Both the position numbers and the translations under genes were made by a program. From Hsuehochloa calcarea (lineage: Eukaryota; Streptophyta; Magnoliopsida; Poales; Poaceae): a stretch of 64,000 nucleotides of DNA. A model generated the notes under the pieces. It saw only the letters and a program-made list of their open reading frames with translations. It was not told the DNA's origin and ran no database searches. Every line of letters starts with the position of its first letter. Position 1 is the first letter of the stretch. The stretch spans positions 8,291,517-8,355,516 of the forward strand of contig CM070598.1 in the NCBI GenBank assembly GCA_036346395.1, written 5' to 3'. Of the stretch, positions 23,283-33,871 are shown one piece after another.

Positions 23283-24935
23283 GACTCCATGGTATCCAGA
23301 GTTTGTGCACACGATAGCGCCACACGGACTGTCTGTGCAATGCATCCAGGACACACGACTGTGGACGACGACCAGCCACTTGGTGTTCACACATATGGTG
23401 GAGTCTTACGCGCCGCGTGTAATGCGACAGTTTGGTGTGCACCAGGTCTTGCTCCCCCTGGATGGCAGGGTCCTGTCGCGAGCCGTATACTTGTGAGTCA
23501 AATTTGATCCGAGTAATGTTTACTCTTCTTACATTTTCTTTTCTAACATCAATCCTTCCGAAATGCAGGCGATCGAGGGTGGGTGGACATATTCAGGACT
23601 GGCGACTAGTCCAGCATGAGTAGACTACGACATGAATGGAGAGGGCGCACTTGGATGTCCTACATGAACAACGTCCGTACGATGTTTGGACGTACGGTGA
23701 TTTTATGGAGTGGTACGTGCCACGGACGCGCTCAAGACTCACCCTTCCTCTACTGGAGCGCCCGGAGCAGGCCACGCACCAGCAGAGCCTCTGCCTCTCG
23801 TTCGATCGTCACTGTGCTTTGCGGTGTGACGACGCTGTAAGACATTTACAACCTCTGGTCGTTTCATTGATGATATTTGACTCTTCGTTAACGAACCTGT
23901 TATGTATGTCACTACAGTTGGAGCAGCGCAACGCATCGTAAATGCATCGGAGTTCGCCATCCGCATACTAGACACAACACCAGCGGGGTTGCTAAAAATT
24001 TGAAGTACATCTTCGCGGAGTCGAAGAAGATAATAAAGACCTTGAGCTGCGGTCGTTCGACGGACCTAGCGAGTCCGACCGGCATCGTAGCGTTCCCCGT
24101 CGGCTATCTGCGGGCCAGATCGGCGGAGAGGTAAGTTATGTACAAATTTACGTTCTATTTTTTAGTTATGTCTTCGTTCCGCTAACATCAAGTCATTCTC
24201 TTGCCGCAGGTCCGTCGGGATGAATCACTTCTACCGTTCGAGTTTGGTACACAGACTAGCACTCCCCCTAGGTCATCTGCACTGCACATCCGGAGGTACG
24301 AGATTCTCAATTTACGTCCAGAGTGTTTATCTGTAGTAACATCGTTCCGTCTTGCAGCTTTCAGTTGACCGTGGGAGTCACAACCAGTTCACGTCGACTG
24401 ATGATGACAATATGGGCCTCCCAGCTCCTACCAGGAGCAAAGACACCGCACTGTGGTTTGGACCATGGCGGGGTTTGAGCGCGTACAGTGGCGAGCTCCT
24501 CGGGTGGGCCGCACACCGTACGTCCAAGGCCGAGCTCATCCGGGTTGGCTGACACACCGTATGTCCAAGGCCAGCCCTCATCCGCATAACCAAAGTTGCA
24601 GACATCGTACATTGGGGGCGTCACAGCCCAAGAGTGAATTTATAGAGTCCGTCGTTCATGAATTTTTTGGAGGTGGCCCCCCAGCTTGGCATGCCTCATC
24701 AGGACGATATGTATGCTTACCAGATTCCACTGGGCCATACGCAGCCTACTGGTGGACCTTCGCCTATTCAACATACTCAACGATCTCCGTACTCCTTCGA
24801 TCCGACACGCGCTCTTCAGACCGACTCACGTATCCCACGGGACATGCTCAACGCAAAACATCCAGGTGCACGCGGAGGCAGCCGCAACGAGCAGATAGTA
24901 GTGGCTCAGACGAGCGAGTTATATTATATCACGTG

Positions 24936-26205
24936 CTATGCTATTATGTTTTTGGTATATTTGTATTCATATTTTGTTTTTCTATATTTGTACGCGTATT
25001 TTGGTTGTTATGTGTCTACTCCTGTGCCATATTGTATATCGACATATCCAATGGAGTTACAGTGCAACTTTTTCTCTCCATACATTCCAAGTCACATGAA
25101 ATCATAAAACCTTAATTTTCGAAACATAAAATCCAAATTTTCGCGATCTATATCCTAAATTTTTTAGACAATTCCAGATGAACACATATAAAAATATTGA
25201 AATATTACACAATCAAGTCCACCGTGCGAGGAGCTTTCAAAATAAAATTTATAATTTTTGAGCTCATTTTCTACATTTACAATTTCGTACAAACAATACA
25301 ATTATATGAAATTGCGAGAACAATCTGAACATTTTGGCAAATTTACACAAGTAAGTACACTATGTCAGAAAGTACCACATAAAATTTTATAATTTTTGAA
25401 CTCATCTACTATATTTTAAAATTTCTACAAATAGCTTTGAAACCTTAATCGACTTAAACCCTAATTTCAGCCTAAACCCTGATCCCGGACACGTGGCGGG
25501 CGCAGGAGGGCCACTGCACGGCGGTCGTGCGACAGTGCCACCGTAATGTGGTCATGCGGTAGGAGGTGATATGGTGGGCGGGGAGGGTCTACCACACGGT
25601 GGTCGTGCGGTAGGGTGCTATTTTTGAAAAAAAGGCACAATCATTTTTGTTAATACGAGGTGAAAAAACACCAATACGGCCAAAAATTCGATTGTAATCA
25701 TCTATCCACATTTTTTTTTGGAACGAAAATTGTGAGCATCTAGATGAGTGTACTGCTTCCACGACGGAAAGAGCAACTCGGAAAACTCCCCGCGTTGCCC
25801 TTATCTCCCTTAGAATCGTGATATAGGAGCAACTCGACACCTTCCATCAGGTTCTTGATGACTTCCAGACAATCAAAAACACCAAACAAATCCATAGCAA
25901 TCATGGGCAAGGTTCATGCACAATCATGGGCAAGGTTCATGCCTCCATTGTATGCATGTGCTTTCAGTATTCTTGGGTCGGTTATGCCCTTCCAGACAAT
26001 AGCAGAGGCAACTATGAACTTCCCATGGCATCCCTGCTTCCAAATCTGAGGCATCCACACTATTCTTCACTTCTCCCTCTTGCGGTGGGATCCACCAAGA
26101 AGCTACAAGTAATTAGCCTTTCGTACCCGTTTTGCGGGGCTGCCAGCTTTTTAAAGCAAATGCCAGGCATATCGCGCATATTTGGATGCTTAGCCACGGA
26201 TTCAG
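24936..26205. repeat. AT-rich downstream region with CACGG(C/T)GGTCGTGCG repeats
   Basis: 25088-25450 is AT-rich non-coding DNA. Between 25497 and 25617 a GC-rich motif recurs three times ('cacggcggtcgtgcg', 'gtaatgtggtcatgcgg', 'cacggtggtcgtgcgg'), which resembles a MULE subterminal repeat block. This may mark the right end of the element that carried PMD relic A. 25855-26200 contains a short duplication, 'atgggcaaggttcatgc', at 25902 and 25926. No gene was found. Confidence 0.4.
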
Positions 26206-26500
26206 GGCATGTTTGGTTAGCGCTCACTCGTTTGGCGGGGTGGTGAAAACATTACCGATAATAATTTTTTTTTTCGGAGAGTAGCGATAACATCGGTTTT
26301 CGTAGGTTACCGAATTTTTTAAATTAAAATATAAAATATTTGGATGTAAAGATAAATTTTTTTTCTTAAATTTGAATTTGGATGAAAATTAAATAAATTC
26401 AATTTTTTTGTCTAGTATAAAAATTTATCGGACCCACAGATAACTCTAAAAATCGCCAGTAACCGCCAAAATTTCGATGATAATGTTTTCACTGTGCCAA
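26206..26500. mobile_element. MITE-like element with GTGAAAACATTA inverted ends
   Basis: 'ggtgaaaacattaccgataat' at 26242 is mirrored by 'atcatcgaaat' and 'tgaaaacattat' on the reverse strand, ending about 26493. The interior is AT-rich and non-coding. The flank 'gggcatgtttggttag' at 26206 resembles the termini of the next element, so this may be an older copy of a related end. The TSD was not resolved. Confidence 0.5.
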
Positions 26501-26642
26501 GGTGGTGTTTGGTTGTTGCCCTGGGCATATATGCCGATCAGGCGACATTTTCATATCCAGACGCCCAAATTGAACGTTTGGGAGGACAAACAGTGCCGCT
26601 CTCGTCATCTTCCCCGTCGTCGTCGGCGTCCTCGCGTGCAGC

Positions 26643-26855
26643 ATGAGCAGCGCCGCCGTCGCCTTGTCCTCGCTCCGCCTCTCCACCGAGCGCCGCCTCG
26701 TCGCTCGTCTCTCACTGTCGCCGCCTCCCCGTTCAGCCTCCGTTGCCACCGCCACCGTCACCTCCTCACACAGCTCTCGCTGCCGCCTCCTCCTCTTGCT
26801 CCGCCGCCGGAAGAACAAAGATGAGAAGGAAGGAAGAGATAAGCGTATTTCATAG
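26643..26855 (+). pseudogene. captured exon fragment, resembling a chloroplast transit peptide
   Basis: A 70-codon open frame begins MSSAAVALSSLRL and is rich in Ser/Ala/Arg with few acidic residues for its first 50 positions. This is the composition of a plastid or mitochondrial targeting peptide. It runs into a basic Lys/Arg/Glu tail (RRRKNKDEKEGRDK) and stops. It lies between inverted ends, so it is probably the first exon of a nuclear gene picked up by the transposon. I do not recognise the parent gene. Chance openness of a GC-rich stretch is the alternative. Confidence 0.35.
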
Positions 26856-26897
26856 ATCTATACTTTCTTATTCGTAAAACGTATTTTTTATTTTACA

Positions 26898-27067
26898 ATT
26901 TCTTCAGGCTCATGCCATCAACCAAACACTACATTTCTATAATTAACCGATCAAATAAAAATCATCTACTTTCTAAACTAACATTTCTTCATGCTCATAT
27001 CATCAACTAAACACCGTATCTGTATACTTAACTGATCAAATAAAAACCATCAACTTTCTAAACTAAC
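26898..27067. repeat. 85-bp tandem duplication
   Basis: 'atttcttca(g/t)gctcat(g/a)(c/t)catcaac' begins at 26898 and at 26983. Both units end 'catc(t/a)actttctaaacta'. The two units lie inside the small TIR element, next to its right end. Confidence 0.75.
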
Positions 27068-27121
27068 CCTGGACATCAGTTTTTTCAACCCAAGGGCAAG
27101 ACGAGCAACCAAACAAGCCCC

Positions 27122-28285
27122 CGACCCAGGACCGGTGCATTATTTGTCGCTTCGACCGCGTCCTTCAGCTACTACTCCTTTCTGGGCTCCGCCCAGGCTG
27201 TGTCGGTGAGCCAAAAGCGTGGGCCGCATCAAGCCGCGTGTGAAGAACGACTTCCCTCTGAAATACGTGTGTGCAGTTGGACGGTTGGACTGCCACTGCT
27301 TAAGCTTTGTTTTTGAGAGGGCATAATCTAGCTCGGGTGGGTGAGGCTTACTAGCATGCTCAGCACGTGTGACATCAGGTTTGAAAACGGAACAGCATAC
27401 TCAAAACGGGCCACTCCATTATTACAGGAAAAAGGGACCAGACCAGTCTTTTATTATATGAGTAATGTGGTACATGGCACATAGGATAGGAGTGTCTAAG
27501 TAGTACTCATACTGGAGTACTTTGAAGTCTAGCATAGCACAAAGGCAATCAACAAGTCAGCATGGACAACTACTCTAAATCATTAGGATCTTTGAAAGGA
27601 AGAAGCAATCAGCTTGTTTTGTAACAAATGGGAAAGTTGGGCTCAAATGGCAGGCGGCTGAGGCCCACGACTTGCAAGTGGGGACACAAGATGGGCCATG
27701 AACACGTAGTAGTCCTAGACCTATTTGTGGGCCCAGTTATCGGCATGAAATAAGCTCATCTGTGTATTCTTTTGTCTGGTACAAAAACAAAGCTCCGTTC
27801 CACAACCATCATTCACAGGCAGGCAGCTCCTGATCAAGGTCAAACGGGTAGGCCGCCTTAGTGGCACCAGAAGAATGGGAAGGGCAGAAGAATGGGAAGG
27901 GGACCAAAAAAAAAAAAACACGAAATGCACAATTTCACATGGCTCAAGTCGTCGGTATTGAAAAGGCGGTACTGAAACGTGGAAAATGAAGTAGTAGCGG
28001 CTTTGGATGATTCTGTGCTTCTATATTTTTGTAACGTCAAATTTTAATCTTAGCTAGTGGTTTTATAAAGATATATATTCTTTTTAGAAGAGTTTGTTCT
28101 TAATGTTTTATGTCAAAAATCCAAATCTACCTGATAGTTCCACATTAATGAGCGGTGTGTGGATTCAGTCTAATTTGCTACCTTCTATAGTGATCTTGAT
28201 TGGGATTTGTGACATCCAAAGGCAAATTCTCATCGATAGACTTAGTGTAATTTATCTTCTAGGGGATCATGCAGTAGCGATTGTG

Positions 28286-28295
<10 letters not shown>
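27122..28295. other. intergenic, no gene seen
   Basis: This mixed-composition sequence has no ORF with a recognisable domain and no clear repeat. An A-tract lies at 27907-27918. Confidence 0.4.
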
Positions 28296-28371
<76 letters not shown>

Positions 28372-28731
28372 GTTTAGATACTCACAGAAGTACATACTCT
28401 CTCGAATATACCACTTAAATAAATATATTATACTTTTTATCATTTTGGGTATACTTAAATATTAATTATAACATACTCCAATGCGACTTGATTGAAAATT
28501 TTTCATTGGGGTCCTTTATTTTTTGCTATATACCCTTTTTCATATATAAAAGAAGTATATACACAAATTTAGCTATAAAAGAGGGACTTTAATGATTTTT
28601 TTTCATAGAACTCACTTTGGGGTATCTTATAATCATTATTGGAGTATACTCAAATAGATAAAGAGGTATTATCATACGATTTAAGTGGTATATGAGAGAC
28701 GGGAGTACGTACTCAGAGTATAAACCATTTT

Positions 28732-28779
<48 letters not shown>
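28296..28779. mobile_element. MITE embedded in a (TA)n microsatellite (Micron-like)
   Basis: (TA)n runs flank the insert on both sides (28296-28369 and 28734-28779). The ~364-bp insert has imperfect inverted ends of about 90 bp: 'agatactcacagaagtacatactctc' plus 'tataccacttaaat' on the left is mirrored on the right. Rice 'Micron' elements are known to sit inside (TA)n repeats. This copy fits that habit, though I cannot confirm family identity. Confidence 0.6.
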
Positions 28780-28780
<1 letters not shown>

Positions 28781-29037
28781 CGAGATTTTGTTCGTGCTTT
28801 TTAACGTCAAAGTCCAATCTTTGATGGCCATGGCATATTGACGCAAAGTAATTACCTTCTAGAACTAGTGATTTTGTAGAATGGATATTTTATTCTTCGA
28901 TCTTGGGACGTGTTTTCTTTCCCATTAGAACTTGTGACGCCGGATTCAGTCTTTGACATTTTTCACATCAACGGGAATGTTGTTTTCACTCAGTGCAATT
29001 TAAAGATCAAACAACGTTACTGTACCAGAAATGATTT
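28780..29037. other. AT-rich spacer
   Basis: Nothing recognisable as a gene. 28784-28880 weakly resembles 28022-28110 as a direct repeat around the (TA)n MITE ('aacgtcaa' followed by 'aatct'). Confidence 0.3.
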
Positions 29038-29500
29038 TGTTGAAAATACCGATAATATTTTAATTCCAGATTTTATTATGAAGCAAGAATAACATAAAAC
29101 TAGATATACATAAAGTAATACTAATAATAGGCAACTCATTGCACTGTAAACATACACAAGAATTATAACATAATAGTTTGGTCGCACAACCAACTTACAG
29201 TTGAGCTTGACGAACAACAGGAAGCAGCACAAACTTCGAAACAGTGCAGAACATAGATGTAGCAGCACAGCGAGCGATCGCGCAGATTCGCTGCCCAGAA
29301 ACCTTATTGCCGCCTTGTGCAGGTTAACTATGCGATAATGGTTCGGAGATACCTGCTCACCCTCCTTCCTGGTGCACGCCGAGAAGAAAAGATGGTTTGG
29401 TTCGACGGCACAACTCTCCAGCATAGTTGAACATAGAGGAAGAAGAAGAAAATAGAAGTATATCAATCCATATCAGGTCTGGGCGTCTCCAGATCTTTTA
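29038..29500 (-). repeat. dispersed repeat, copy 1 of 2
   Basis: This begins TGTTGAAAAT and shares ordered blocks with 54160-54650, including 'ttttaattccagatttta', 'gaacaggaagcagc' and 'cagaaaccttattg(c/t)cgcc', ending with a 'ggtgcac(g/a)ccgagaa' block. It is probably an LTR or the end of a DNA element. A possible 3' end at 29578 would give GATTT and GATTC as an imperfect TSD. No coding domain. Confidence 0.5.
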
Positions 29501-29589
29501 AAGGTCGAGACAATCAATTACTTTCTAGTAAATGCATAATTCAAAACCAATTAATGATAATTAAGTAGTATTTTATCAGATTCTGATTA

Positions 29590-30070
29590 CACACTGGTCT
29601 ACAGCTTCGACCAGTGTATTTTGACCAAACTGGTTTATGGATCCGACCACTATTTTTTGACCACTGTGTTTCGATCACTTTTTCCGATCACACTGGTTTA
29701 CGATTTCGACCACTGTGTTTCGAATTTTGTAAATAATATTAATTTAAAAGATAATTACAAAAATAGTAAATTTCTTGTACAAAAATAGGTGTCTGTCGTC
29801 GTTCCAAATGTCTACTACTTCAACCAGTGAATTTCAACTACACTGGTGTATGGATCCGACCACTATTTTTTGAACACTATGTTTTGACCACTTTATTTCG
29901 ACTAGAGTCTTTCGACCACACTGGTCTATAGCTTCGACTACTATGTTTCATTTTTTTAAAATAATATTAATTTAAAAGATAATTACAAAAATTAGTTGAT
30001 AAAATTAAAAAATAGGTGTATGTCGCCATTCCAAATGACGACACGAACATATTTACTGCCTGTTGCAATT
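29590..30070. repeat. ~235-bp direct repeat, left subterminal part of PMD element B
   Basis: Two diverged copies of a 'cactggt(c/g)ta...gaccactatttttTga...aataatattaatttaaaagataattacaaaaa' unit lie at about 29590-29815 and 29825-30040. Each is followed by a 'gtcgcCATTCCAAATGacgac'-type palindrome. The same motif class reappears at 33420-33605, so the two clusters probably form the ends of one element of about 4 kb. Confidence 0.5.
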
Positions 30071-30959
30071 TCAACTAGCGATAGAAACTAGCTATATGTA
30101 CCCTTAAAATTTGGTGAAAATTTATTTTAATTCCAGAAAAAAGAGAAGAGAGAGGTAAGAGAGAGGAGGAGACGGAAGAAGAGACGTAGCGAAGTCCTGT
30201 CAGTTCAGCGGAGGAGAGAGAGACGAAGCAGCAGATTTGGTCATCTATTTCGTAGGTAAATATTTTTGCAACTTTATACATAAATTCGAAATCTTGTAGG
30301 TTAGAAAATAAAAATAGCAACATATAATTAAATGAATTAGATAATTTTAGCTGTATTATTGTTTGATGTAGTACATCATTTTAGTTGTGTATAGTTTAGT
30401 TCATTGTATAGATATTATTTATGTTACAGTACTCGAATGATTTAGAATAAATCTACAAAAATACTAAGAAAACTTTGTAGGTTTTCATTCTTTACACAGT
30501 AAATATTTTTGTTAATGCTGAAAATACTTTTTAAACCAGAAAAATAGGAAGACACCTCTAAAAATAACATGATACATATAAAAAATATGTAAAAAAGTAC
30601 AGAGTAGCTAAATAGGTTATGTTGAGCATAATCAAGATAATCCCAACTTAATTTTGGTTTTCATTTGTGCACGGTAAATATTTTGATAATGCCAAAATAC
30701 CTTTTAAACTAGAAAAATAGCAAGGCACCTCCAAAAAATTCTCTAAGAAATCCGGAGTATGTACTTAATTTTGGTTTCCATTCGTGCATGCTAAATAATT
30801 TACAAACAAGGAAAATAGCAATGTACATATAAAAATTATATGAAAATGAAAATAGCAATGTACATATAAAAATTATATGAAAATTCCAAAGTAGCTAAAT
30901 AGGGAATATATATGTTATTTAAAACATTATGAACTTAATTTTACTTTCCATCTCCCACC
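30071..30959. other. GA-rich leader and AT-rich intron-like stretch of element B
   Basis: 30135-30235 is a strongly purine-rich (GA) tract followed by 'gtaggtaaatat', a possible splice donor. The remainder is AT-rich with a small direct repeat, 'gaaaatagcaatgtacatataaaaattatatga', near 30807 and 30849. It looks like the 5' UTR and leader intron of the PMD relic at 30960. Confidence 0.35.
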
Positions 30960-31300
30960 AGGTGTGGCTGTTCGGGTGGGTGATGTTCCTTGCGTCCCTA
31001 AGCACATGATCCGGTACGGACATGAGCTGGCGGACTAGGAGGTAGAGGAGATCCAGCCCTACACCTGGGGCTCAGTGGTGCTGTGTGCGACGTACCGTGC
31101 CCTGTGCGACGCGTCCCACCGGGTTCGGGACAACTCCATCCTCTCCAATGTCCGCTGCTTCTTCTGCTGCGGTCCTTCGGGCGTTTCCAGATCGGATGAC
31201 CATAGCTGGACCTGGGAGCCTACATCGTCGCCATGTACGCCGCCACAAACGACATGGACCGGCTGACCATGGGTACGGTGTGGTGTCGTCGATGGGTAAG
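30960..31300 (+). pseudogene. PMD gene fragment, relic B
   Basis: Translation across two frames gives PMD landmarks: 'LFGWVMFLAS', then 'EEIQPYTWGSVVLCATYRALCDASHRVRD' (near 31045-31130), then 'DDHSWTWEP' and 'YIVAMYAATNDMDRLTMG'. A splice donor follows (atgGGTAAGTTTT at 31295). The expected upstream block (DRWRPETHTFH...DVAML) and downstream exons are missing. It is a short, frameshifted remnant of the same PF10536 family as the other copies. It shares an element with the GRF-like gene at 32162. Confidence 0.6.
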
Positions 31301-31489
31301 TTTTCTGAATATTTATTCTTTTTCATAATGTAATTCAATTTCTTGTGCTAAGTTTCCATTGTTCCATTCCATAAGTCATCTTCACTCTGATCACTACGCA
31401 TGCGTTCTACCCGGACTACTTACATTATGCTAGTCTCGTGTTTTGGTACTGTTTGTTCTTGTGTGTACATGTAATCATGTGAGGTAGTC

Positions 31490-32125
31490 AGTGTCTCGAC
31501 ACCCCACCTTTTTAGACCTTAAAAACCACACCGGGTCACGCGACACACTACCACTTTTCAGACTGAGATGACGACACATTTTGATTCCATCTTTCTGCAC
31601 CAAAAAGGGCACACCCCGCCACGCCCTCTTTTCGGACCAAAAAAATTGTACTCGGTCATGCCACACAACCATTTTTGCAGACTGAGATGATAACATACTT
31701 CGACGCTACCTTTCCACACCGAAAAGACCATACTCCGACCCACCCCCTTTCCAGTCCAAAAAGATCGCACTATGTCATGCTACACGCAGCCACTTTTGCA
31801 GACCGAGTCGACAACACACTGCGAAGCTACCTTTTCAGACAAAAAAAGGCCACACTCTGCCACGCCACCATTTCAAACCGAAAAGAACATGCAACGACAC
31901 GCCACAAACTACCGCTTTTTGCAGACCGAGATGACAACACACTACAACGCTACCTTTGCAGACCGAAAATACCACACTCCGTTGTGCCACCTTTTCAAAC
32001 AGAAAATAACGTAGCACGAAACACCACAAACTACCACTTTTGCAGACCGAGATGATAATACACTACAATGCTACCTATGTAGACCGAAAATACCATACTC
32101 CGCTATGCCACCTTTTTAGACCGAA
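31490..32125. repeat. minisatellite, about five copies of a ~120-bp unit
   Basis: The phrase '(t)tttgcagac(c/t)gag(a/t)(t/c)gac(a/g)acaca' recurs near 31553, 31673, 31793, 31917 and 32037, a spacing of 118-124 bp. Within each unit are pairs of 'cagacc(g)aaaa' and 'ccac(c)tttt' phrases, so the unit itself contains a shorter sub-repeat. It lies between the PMD and GRF-like genes of element B. Confidence 0.8.
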
Positions 32126-32161
32126 AAACCCATTATAAAAGTAGAGAGAATAGAACTGGAG

Positions 32162-32716
32162 ATGTCGGACTCGTCGGCGAACTTTTACGTGAAGAAGCTG
32201 CGGAAGCGCAAGTGGTTTGCTAAGGGGGCCAAACCCTACCTATATTGTTATATGAAGGATGCGCCGGTACCATCAGAGTTCCCACGTCTGTAATGTGTGT
32301 GCGAAGAATCGGTTAAGATCATATAGTCCACACACCGCGACGGCCGCCCGAGCGTACTAGATGTGTGGGAACGTCATCGTAAGAGAATCTTGTACACACA
32401 TAGATTTTTCACATCTCACATTCCATTCCATAAACCCTAACTACATTCGAGTATAATGGCAGCCAGAGATGCGGTGCAACTTCTTCCAATTGATCGACGG
32501 TCCGGACATGTACGATAGGTCGTTCATCGAACAGAAGTACATGTTGAACTATGTGATACAAGCCGAGACCTTCAAACGCTGGAAACTTTACGTACTCGAC
32601 CCTACTAAAAAGACACCGAAGGATCCCAGGAGAGTAGGGTGGTGGTGGACGACCCCGAACAGGAAGTTGGGTACGACCGAGCTGAGCGCGCGACGCACAA
32701 GGGAAGGCTACTGCTA
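32162..32716 (+). pseudogene. GRF-type zinc-finger-like gene of element B
   Basis: A TATAAAA box (32134-32140) precedes the ATG at 32162. Exon 1 reads MSDSSANFYVKKLRKRK, then a stop, then 'CVCEESVKI...STHRDGRP' and, after a frameshift, 'MCGNVI'. A GT-AG intron at 32379-32462 joins it to 'MRCNFFQLIDGPDMYD', a Lys/Arg-rich tail and a stop near 32714. The order C-x-C, C-G-N, C-x-F-F-Q is the zf-GRF pattern, a small zinc ribbon that binds single-stranded nucleic acid in other proteins. Its placement beside a PMD relic mirrors the GRF-like gene at 41188-41953. Stops and a frameshift make it a pseudogene. The family call rests on cysteine spacing and the 'FFQ.IDGPDM' phrase. Confidence 0.5.
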
Positions 32717-33419
32717 GTGAGACCGGTGGCCGTCCTAGAGCCCCCTGTTGCCCTGGTACGGTTCGGATAAAAAAGGTAAGTTATGTTCAGTTTGTATCTT
32801 GATTATGAATTTGGTAGTACATTGTGCTATCCTAATATCTTTTAATTGTCCAGCCTGTCTCGCAAAACATAACTGACTTCAAGACTGGCCACCGCCAGAA
32901 TTGATCGATTTCGTTTGAATCAACCTTTTTTGGATTCCAAAAAGGTGCACATGTATCGTAGACGTATTTTGGTTTGTTGATTATTGTATGTTGGCGTTTC
33001 TAATGTATGTAACCAAACTTAGTGCACCATGTATTTCACATTTAAATTATAAAGTCTTTAAAACTTCAATATCTTTTTCCAAAATATTTCAACTATTAAT
33101 TCTTACGTAATATTTTCCCGACTGAATTAGTTCCACGAACAATACAATCAGGGTAACAACGCGTATGGCAAACTTAAACCCAAATATATATATATTTTTA
33201 TTTTTATCTGAAGGGGGCTATTTGTGTTATTATGCCGCTAAACACACGTTCCAAATTGCTTCGCCGATCTCGCATTCTCTATTTTACATTTCGTTACCTT
33301 CTCCAATTTCGGATTCCGAACTACGTGGATACTTCAAGGTATTGTCAAAAAACTTTATGAAATACACTAAATCTTTAGACTGAATTCTCTACACACAATT
33401 TTTTTAAAATATAAGGTAC

Positions 33420-33605
33420 TTTCGTCATTCCAATTGACGACAGTATCCTTATCGCTAATTGAACTGATGACAGGGTAATATCGCGAAATTGTCTTGTCGC
33501 TAGTTCAATTGGCGACATGAACCTCTCCGCACTGTTCCAATTAGTGATAGAGATACTGTCGCCAATTGGAATGATGACAGAATTTTTTTGCCATTCCAAA
33601 TGAAA
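33420..33605. repeat. cluster of GTCGC(N)nGCGAC-type imperfect palindromes (right end of element B)
   Basis: Motifs such as 'gtcgctagttcaattggcgac', 'gtcgccaattggaatgatgac' and 'gtcattccaattgacgac' follow one another every ~35-45 bp. Subterminal repeats of this kind are typical of MULE or CACTA ends, where transposase binds. Confidence 0.6.
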
Positions 33606-33805
33606 GGTGGACTGGTTCATGACTTACACGATTGCCACACGAATATACGCACACGCATGCGTATGTGCGTGTGTATGATTTTAGCTACAGTGCTCCTCAT
33701 GTCCCCCATATAATGTGTGTTCATGGGGTGTTAAGGACTCTACTTTATAAACTGCTTTTCCATCGCTTAGCTAGACAATATGAGACTAGACTACGTATAT
33801 TTTTG

Positions 33806-33871
33806 GAACGCGGGTTTACACATGTGGGCCAATTCCATGAACGCGGGTTTACACTTGTGGGCCAATTCCAA
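33806..33871. repeat. 33-bp tandem duplication
   Basis: 'gaacgcgggtttacac(a/t)tgtgggccaattcca' occurs at 33806 and 33839. It lies in a 67-codon open frame that repeats the peptide NAGLHxWANS, but no gene context supports coding. Confidence 0.85.

Larger units (their letters stand above)
19760..24935 (+). pseudogene. plant mobile domain (PMD) gene, relic A, interrupted by an LTR-derived insert
   Basis: The ATG at 19760 reads MSLLVFLEHFYDEYHRC, then frameshifts and stops. PMD landmarks (Pfam PF10536) follow: a degraded 'DRWRPETHT..F' near 19998-20030, 'GEMTITL*DVSFLTSLPIRGEPLV' at 20040-20110, and 'TRSLGRTSLLTFF' near 20235-20280. The gene is cut at about 20635 by an insert and resumes near 23175 with 'SDIIWTPWYPEFV', 'CIQDTRLWTTTSHLVFTHMVE' and 'QRPYDVWTYGDFMEWYVPRTR'. 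Four small GT-AG introns are still readable: 23493-23568, 23837-23917, 24131-24209 and 24296-24357. The C-terminal tail ends near 24935. Host PMD proteins (MAIN/MAIL1 in Arabidopsis) act in nuclear gene regulation and TE silencing. Transposon-borne PMD versions are common in grasses and of unknown role. The stops and insert make this copy non-functional. Confidence 0.75.
26501..27121. mobile_element. small TIR element with a GC-rich captured fragment
   Basis: 'ggtgtttggttgttgccctggg' at 26505 is the approximate inverse of 'cccaagggcaagacgagcaaccaaacaagccc' ending at 27121. It gives an element of about 620 bp with shared 'tgtttggttg' ends. A sharply GC-rich, C-rich block (26585-26820) sits inside an otherwise AT-rich element. 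That is the usual look of a Pack-type (gene-fragment-carrying) element. Confidence 0.5.

Noticed and set aside
28094..28465. 123-codon open frame containing a long Ile/Tyr repeat
   Set aside because: It is the translation of the (TA)n microsatellite.
29017..29466. 149-codon minus-strand frame with hydrophobic segments
   Set aside because: It lies across the dispersed repeat shared with 54160-54650. The frame is not conserved in the second copy, so it is unlikely to be a membrane protein gene.
31490..32125. CRISPR-like array
   Set aside because: The units are ~120 bp tandem repeats without unique spacers, in a plant nuclear TE.
29590..33625. CACTA (En/Spm) transposon
   Set aside because: The subterminal repeats looked CACTA-like, but no CACTA/TAGTG termini were found and the cargo (PMD plus GRF-like gene) fits a MULE better.
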